Shown one piece after another: positions 57,847 through 64,000 of a stretch of 64,000 bases of DNA. Under the pieces are notes generated by a model, which saw only the letters and a program-made list of their open reading frames with translations, was not told where the DNA came from and made no database searches. The DNA is taken from contig MNCI01003902.1 of the NCBI GenBank assembly GCA_015680685.1, forward strand, positions 14,492 through 78,491, in the 5' to 3' direction. The number at the start of each line of letters is the position of its first letter. Position 1 is the stretch's first letter. Made by a program: the position numbers and the translations under genes. This stretch comes from Gnetum montanum. Taxonomy: Eukaryota; Streptophyta; Gnetopsida; Gnetales; Gnetaceae.

Positions 57847-59815
57847 CAACTTATGTCTTGGTTGACTCTTATTAGTTGTTCTTACATTTCTTGAAAACTT
57901 TCCTCAAGAAAATTCTTTTGTTTTTCAATTGTTGTTAACTGAAGATTTTCGGGAGCAAGGAGTTTATTTTCTTCCTGTAAGACTTTGAGTGCTTTTGCAT
58001 GTGCATATGTTTGAGCCTATGCTTTTGAAGCATCCCAATTAGCCTTCTCCTTTTCCATTGCCACCCTTTTATTCTCCTCTGATAATTTATTTAGCTGCTC
58101 AATCCTAAATGATTCTAGTTGGTCAACTAGAACAAGTTGGGATGGATCTCGCTATTCAGCTTGTAGGGCAACGAACTTTTCCTAGGGTCTCCTTAGTTCA
58201 TTTTCTGCATGTTCAACCCTAACCTCAGCCATGACCAGCTTTCCTTTAGTGGAAATGAGGTCTGATTGTGCTGTTGTGACATCTTGGGGGATGTCAAACA
58301 AGGATGTCATTACTTATCCTATTTGTAGTAGGTGATCTAGAGCATCCTCATGTTCCGCAGGAGTCATTAAGGTGCCAACCAAAACTTGAGCATCACGTGC
58401 TCTTGTGAAATCTACCAATGGCACAATAGGGACATTGAATGATTCCTTGATGTGGTCTGTGACCATCTCTACTACTCTAGCTACATCTTGGTGTTACATG
58501 ACCACCACCGTAGTGCCTTCACCAATTTCTAATTATACTTGTAGCATTTTCCAAAATCTGTTGTGACCAATGCAGTTCCCCTCCTCCTGTTTGTATTGAG
58601 ACCTCGCCTCTTGCATGATCAATTGATATGGTAGGCTGTATGGCATCATCGATCACCTTAAAGAGATTGGCCTCATCCCGACTTCTCCACCTGACCATTT
58701 CTATGATGGCCTTGAGATGGCTCATTTACGATTGGTAATTTTGCAGTGGCGGTGGTGGTTGCTAATCTTACTATCCCATGGGTTGCATGTTGGGCCCTAC
58801 TTCTTATTGTTGACTGAGCCTCGTGTCTAGAAGTTGGCTAGGCCCTACTATTTGAGGTGCAGTGGGCCCAACTTTCTACTCTTATTTAGGCTCTAGTGTT
58901 TCACCAACATCTTTCCTTGGTGTTGGTAGCTTCAGTAATTCAGCATATGAAGCATTTTGAGTTTTTCTGGGAACATCATTAGTGTACCCTAGAATTCTAG
59001 CACGTCAACACAACTTCCTGAATAGACATGAAAATTGCAATGAAAACTTTCTTGTCCTACGTTCTTTGAACTACCTCAATATTTCTGTTAGATGCAAATG
59101 GGGCAAATTATCATCAACCTTGCCCATTAAGATTACACTTCCTCTAGCCGCATAGGTAGAGATATTGTTTAGCCCCTTCATTGGGAAGATGTGATATATG
59201 CTAATTTTGAAGTAAATTCTCTCTTCAAGGGTAAGTTCTTCATATGTTTTGTCTTCCTTGTTGTATGCCCTTTTTAACCATACTTTTCTTGCATTTGCAT
59301 CAGAGCGAGTGGAGAGATGAGCAACTTTGGGCCTTGTATTTAGAAGATTTAGAACTTCCACCAACTGAAATCAACTGAAATTCCACCAATGTCGATGGTG
59401 GTGCCTTCCTCTTTATTATGCCAAAATTGATAGGTCTTCCCAAATACCATTCTCCACTTTTTGAGAGAACAGACCATAGTGGAGATCCCTTGAGTTGATC
59501 TTTGACTGGCTCAGGGGCGAATTCAGTAAAAGGTTCAAAATTAAGTTCCATAATCATTACAGCAAATGTGGACCTTTCCCAAATGGCTTGAACACATTCT
59601 AGGGACAATGTGAGATGTTTTCCTTGTTCAGGTGCCCTACCTTCTCCACCTTCTACTTGATTGGATTATGTAGTAATAGGGGTTTCTTGATGAATGCTAA
59701 ATGATTGTGCCTCCTGTTCTGCATGTTCTATGGGAGGTCCTTGGCCTCTGCCTCTCCTCTAACATTTTGCTACACCTTGAGAAGGTCCTCCTTATTGTCC
59801 TCATTTAGGGACCAT
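57847..59815 (-). pseudogene. aORF of element E, 5' part
   Basis: The start context 'ttacaaATGGTCCC' matches A and B in position. The N-terminal region is the best preserved copy: 'SLECVQAIWERSTFAVMIME', 'LNFEPFTEFAPEPVKDQL', 'SPLWSVLSKSGEWYLGRPI', 'LVEVLNLLNTRPKVAHLSTR' in part, 'EERIYFKISIYHIFPMKGLN' and 'GSVILMGKVDDNLPHLHLTE'. The downstream part (58730-57850) is charged and helical. D interrupts just after the 'ISCLA' equivalent. The hydrophobic 'SV.LMGKV..NLP.L.LTEI' resembles domains annotated as plant transposon protein, from memory only. Confidence 0.7.
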
Positions 59816-60327
59816 TTGTAATCACACCAAGATCGATTGTTAGTAAGGTCATTTAACAAAGTTTAATTATCTCATACCTTATTCATTACCTTTAATAAAT
59901 ATTGAATTCTTGCCTAGTGTGATTTTAGAGTTAGAAATTTTTCAAGGAAGTTCTCCTAAAAGTCTTAATGTCAGGCTTGATTTGCTCAGGTGACTCTAAT
60001 TAATAATTTAAATGATTTGGGTGAAGGAAGAAAATTAGTTTGGCATGAGTTCTTAACATTTCTTAATATTACTTACCCCTATGATATCCTTCAGGTGATA
60101 GTGAATTTTGAAAAAGTTATGCACAAATTCTACCATACCCCTCCCCCACGACTAAGTTAAACACTCTGGGTTTAATTAGGTTCAATTGGAAGGGAAATTA
60201 GAGTGTTAACAAGTGATATATTGATGGTGGAATAGTAGACTCTCAAAGCACTAAAAATCGTGGAAGAAAATTGCAACAACTACCTATGTAGCAACTATTG
60301 AAAATGACTTCTACATAAGCGAGGGGG
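59816..60327 (-). other. Leader between the internal TATA and the E aORF
   Basis: AT-rich and noncoding. A G-rich motif (minus 'cgtgggggaggggta', about 60152-60138) resembles a polypurine tract. Confidence 0.45.
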
Positions 60328-60425
60328 CCCATATATATAGGTTTTATAGATGTGATATTGCATACACGATAGCATGTACCCGATATCATGTAGGACCCGA
60401 TACCGAGTACCAGATATCACATCCT
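60328..60425 (-). promoter_or_regulatory. U3-like internal promoter candidate upstream of the E aORF
   Basis: Minus strand order: TGATATCTGG (60419-60410), CGGTATCGGG, TGATATCGGG (60389-60380), GCTATCGTG, CAATATCACA (60361-60352), then 'cctatatatatgggcc' (60341-60326). The GATATCGGGTAC wording matches the U3 of the related solo LTR and of E's LTR remnant. It is the clearest of the three internal copies. Confidence 0.55.
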
Positions 60426-61879
60426 ATCCAAAATAGGGTACTTAGTAAAATTGATAAATTTTTTGAGTTTTCATGATAAAAAATGAAGGATTTGAGGTAG
60501 ATTTGAAAGGTCTGGGATAATGTTAAGTGGACATTAAGACACCGAAAGTGTAATGAAATGGAATTATACAATGAAGTTCTTTGAATAGGGTGAGGAAAAA
60601 GGACATGTAGTGGTGCAAAGGAATGTTTGGTTGAAATAATGATAAAGGAAAGGATAGATTTAACAATGTAATACTTGGAGGGTATAGAATGATGTGGTGG
60701 TGTGCAACAAGTAAAAATTACAAAAGTCACGCAAGTGGATCCTCCCCAAAGCAGGTTTCAAGCTATCATGCCCTTGCATAACCACACCTTAAAATGTTCG
60801 TAGGCACAAGAAGGATTAAATGCAATCTGCAAACACACATACGATAAGTACCACTATGATGAGGTATAAATTCTATGTCACACAAGACACAAGTTAGAAA
60901 TACTTGGACCGTGAGATGAGAGGAATTGTAGAAGGGATTGTAGAGATTGGGACATGAGGTAACTTACCCTAGGCATAATGAATCCAAAGTGTTGTGCATG
61001 ATTAAAGTACTATTAGCTGCTCACTCCAAAATCAAAACCAAGTCCATACCTCTAATCCATGATATCACATTGTTTCATCCAATGATAGACAGCCATAAGG
61101 GCATCATGATAGCAAGGCGTATGATCACTTGGCATTTTTCCCAAGGGAGAAGTGATTAAAATTTCTCTACAGCACATTATTCTTGAGCTTTTTTTTTCTG
61201 CTCCTCTTCTTTCTTTTCTTTTTCTTTTTGGTAGCTTTTGGCACTTTGTCTTTTCAAAATGGGATTTGGAGAAGCCACAAACCTTTAGGCATGGATGCAT
61301 GTCTTTCCAGTGGGACCCTCCATAACAACATTGAGTTCCTTTATGGAGTGCTTATCACAACTCTTACTCCCATTTTCCATTAGATCTACAAGGATTTTAG
61401 TACAACCAAGCTACATTCTAGCACATACAGATGTCACCAAAGAGAATCCACAAATCCCCTTAATGTCAAACCCTCACCATTTCCTCTTAGTCCATCACTC
61501 TTCACTCTAGGCATAATGAGTACAAAGTTACTTTAAGTTTTAATGATAATAAGAATATCATCATACCTAGAGTAGAACCTCTTATTAATAGAATGGGTGG
61601 GTGGATGTTGTGAGCTCACTGTCCAAATAATTAGTCCCTTGTGACTCTATAGCATAGAAGAACACCTCAATCAACTGGTTACATGAGTGTTTTATTCATA
61701 GATGAGATTACCCACAAAAAGATAAAACAAAAAATTGAAAGATGAAAAATTAGAAAACAAAAAATTGTAAAACCAAAGAAAAAGAAAAACATTTACTCAT
61801 TCTACTTGTTAGAATGGGGGGTGTCCCCCATGACTAAACCTTTGATCATGGCAAGAATTAATAAATGGAAAATTAGGAT
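60426..61879 (-). other. Post-integrase noncoding region of E and the pol-deletion junction
   Basis: Mostly AT-rich and noncoding. 'gggtcccactggaaagacatg' (61312-61292, minus) and 'tgtagatctaatgg' (about 61390-61377) match B. The G-rich 'gtcatgggggacacccccc' (61836-61818, minus) equals the post-integrase motif of the others. Gag tail sequence stops just to its right, so pol has been removed here. Confidence 0.65.
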
Positions 61880-64000
61880 CCATGCATGTTGGAAATATTG
61901 GGGTTCGGTCATATCCAAACCACTAGGTGTCTTTTGGTGTGGTTGTAGGAATGTACCAAAATTGGGGTTCACACACTTGATTAAAGTAGGCATAGTGGGG
62001 TAGACTATAAGATGTGGTCATGTGATAAGAAGTTGATCCACTATGGCACCTGTGACCATAGGATGATATGCAAGGATCAATATGTCTCCCCACATAGTTA
62101 TATTCATTGGGTTGCATGGTTGTTGAAGTGTCGATTGGTGGCCTAGACAAGGTAACAAGAGGTGTTGAGTTTGAAAAGGAAGATGCATCACCATGTTGGG
62201 CTTGTGATAAGTTGGAGGATGCAGTGGTTCCAGAGCCGTGCTGCTTCTTTTTAGGGCCATGCCTAAAGAAAGGATGCTTTCAACAATGTGGGGGATTCCC
62301 ACTGCTGTTGATAGTAGTAGCACAAGTAATGTTTGTTGGTTGGTATGGTGGTGGAAAACCTTCCTGTACAACTGGTGGTGATGTAGAAGGAGGTGAAGGA
62401 TGAGAATATTGAGAGCAATGAGAAGTGTAAAGAACATGAGGTGGTGATTCCATGGGAGAGGACATGGGTTGATGATATTTGGGAGAATGATAACAATGAG
62501 GTGAAGTAGAGGATGTTGATCCAATTGGAGAAATAGGATGTTGAATATAATAAGCACTTGATTTCGGATAGTACGAAGGGTGTGGCCAATTTGACAATGC
62601 CCCCCCCCCCCTCCACAACTAGGGGTTTTGCCACTACGGTTGAACACAGTACTTCTATACAAAATCTGGATGTAGCATTCTTCCACAATGCTCATGTAGA
62701 TGTGACAAAATTGGGCATTGGCCTTTGGGGTGATCGTACAGGCAAACATCACATTGATACTTATGATTTGTAGTTGAGCCCTTATCCTTATTTCCTTCAG
62801 CCCTTCTTTCTAATTATCAAATGGTGTTCTATCCTGGTTCTAGGTTTGGCATCCTTTGTTTGTTCTGGTTGTTAGGGTGATCTTACATGGTTTTACCTCT
62901 AATCATGTTTGCATATTCTCTACATTTTTCATGTACCCACTTCGTCATCTTATTAATCTTTACCTCGATTTCATCTAGTGATTTTAGTATTGGCAAAGAT
63001 GGGGATGGTTCTACCTCCTCGAGGTAAGTTGATTTCTCCTTGTCATGATTATGAACCTTTGTTACTTTAAGAGTTTGGTCCTGTTGAGATTTTTCAACAT
63101 TCTCCCATTTGGCTATTTCTCCTTCTTCTTTTGCTACTCGTTTAATAAGCTCTTGGAATTGGTGGGTTCGGAGTTCATATAGTTGACCTGGGGCATACAT
63201 CTCTAGGATCTTCCTTGTTTCATTACAAAGCCCATCTATGATGTGACACATTAGCCTTTCCTCGAAGAACCCATGGTCAGGGCATTTGTTTAACAATGAA
63301 TAATATCTTTCTAAGGCCATGTCCAAGGGTTCATGTTGCCCTTGTTTCCACTCTTGGATTTGTCTCCTCAAGGATGACACTCTTGCATAGGTTTGATATC
63401 TTTCATTGAAGAGTTCCATCATTGTCGGCCAAAGGCAAATTAATTTTGGCTTTAAAGACCTGTACCATACTTTTGCTTGGCCAACAAGTGTCATAGGAAA
63501 GAGCTTAAGTCTTTGCCACCCATTATCAATGTTGTTCCATGCACAGGCATCATAGAAAGCTTGTAAATGATGTTGCAGATCTAAATCATAGCCTCCTAAG
63601 AACTTGGGAAAGTTGTCTAATTCAAGTCTGGGTAGATAGCTTTCCTTGCAATGCTTGCGAGATATCTAAATGGCCTCTGTTATGTGCATTAGGCTCTTAG
63701 TGGCTAGCAGGGGTTCATTGTCACTAAATAGGTTATGAGTTCGTGAGTTGGGATAATGTTGTCTATGTTCATGTTGGCATTCCTGATTTTTTCCATGGGT
63801 TCGATCTTTATTTTTACTCGACCCCTTAAGAAATAGTCATCCATGTCACGACCTGATGTTGAAAGAGTAGAGAAAGAGAGAGAATTGGAAGACTTATCAT
63901 GACTTTTGTAAGTCTCTCAATCATCCCCCAATGTACTCTTGGTGATCATTGAGAAGGTCCTAGGCCTTACAGACCCCCTCGTTCTAGGAGATGTCTCATC
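61880..64000 (-). pseudogene. gag of element E, 5' end off-window
   Basis: An open 203-codon gag core (63494-62883): 'MTLVGQAKVWYRSLKPKLI', 'MMELFNERYQTYARVSSLRR', 'LERYYSLLNKCPDHGFFEER', 'LYELRTHQFQELIKRVAKEE'. The zinc knuckle (about 62746-62708) is intact as C-DV-C-LYD-H-PKGQ-C, that is CX2CX3HX4C. A Pro/Ser/Tyr/His-rich tail follows, interrupted by a C run (62601-62612). It is the best preserved gag here, fitting a non-autonomous element that kept gag after losing pol. Confidence 0.82.

Larger units (their letters stand above)
46699..64000 (-). mobile_element. Element E: pol-less Ty3/gypsy element, split by D and running off the window
   Basis: On the minus strand the order is gag (64000 to about 61880), post-integrase noncoding DNA with an internal promoter candidate, aORF (59815 down to 57847, then 47854 to 47054), polypurine tract (46883-46872) and a shortened 3' LTR (46871-46699). 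Protease, RT, RNase H and integrase are all missing. Gag's P/Y-rich tail runs into the motif that follows integrase in the other elements. It would need another element's enzymes to move. Its 5' LTR lies beyond the right edge. Element D interrupts the aORF. Confidence 0.82.

Noticed and set aside
62018-62752. A 244-codon open frame on the minus strand
   Set aside because: It overlaps the gag tail of E in another frame. The Pro/Ser/Tyr-rich frame (62618-62280) and the knuckle frame match the gag tails of the other elements, so this is a shadow.

Overview
This window looks like plant nuclear DNA, most likely from a large, repeat-rich genome; a gymnosperm is my inference, not proven. About four fifths of it is old Ty3/gypsy LTR retrotransposon sequence of the Tat/Athila type, which has no chromodomain. 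The only host genes seen are broken. One single-exon stretch matches plant chloroplast splicing factor RNC1. Another is a leucine-rich-repeat (LRR) receptor-like pseudogene. No rRNA, tRNA, CRISPR array or bacterial-style operon was seen.

Layout from left to right. Bases 1-1149 are unassigned. 1150-3350 is a scrambled LTR/gag/LTR remnant. 3390-4480 is a decayed LINE reverse transcriptase on the minus strand. 5123-31672 is element B (+), bounded by a perfect 5-bp target duplication ACTAT. Element B is interrupted at 12874-26207 by a second complete element, A (+), with an imperfect duplication GGGTT/GGGTC. 31678-43530 is low-copy, AT-rich sequence with old segmental and tandem duplications, a 46-bp retroposon stub with a 15-bp target duplication, the LRR pseudogene (40445-42050, -) and a stray gag fragment. 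43537-44388 (-) is RNC1 exon 1. 45272-46150 is a solo LTR with a perfect CCTAC duplication. From 46699 to beyond the right edge lies element E (-), which has lost all of pol. Its extra ORF is split by element D (47860-57841, -), which has a perfect CTAAG duplication.

The elements share an architecture: LTRs with ends TGATGAG...CTCATCA, a tRNA-Asp-like primer site, gag with a P/Q/Y-rich tail, an aspartic protease with a DSG-type motif, RT, RNase H and integrase. In A, B and E a long coiled-coil extra ORF (called aORF here) follows, then a G-rich polypurine tract. The most interesting observation is that in A, B and E a short segment resembling the element's own U3 promoter lies 0.4-0.6 kb upstream of the aORF. 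It has palindromic GATATC- or ATCGAT-like motifs followed by a TATA box. D lacks both the aORF and this segment. That suggests a promoter-plus-ORF module making a separate downstream transcript.

No copy is autonomous. Stops are abundant and mostly explained by C-to-T or G-to-A change. A has lost protease and integrase catalytic residues, B and D carry Lys at the integrase catalytic Glu position, D has an RT active-site Asp-to-Asn change, and E has no pol. All readings were done by eye; no database search was run.
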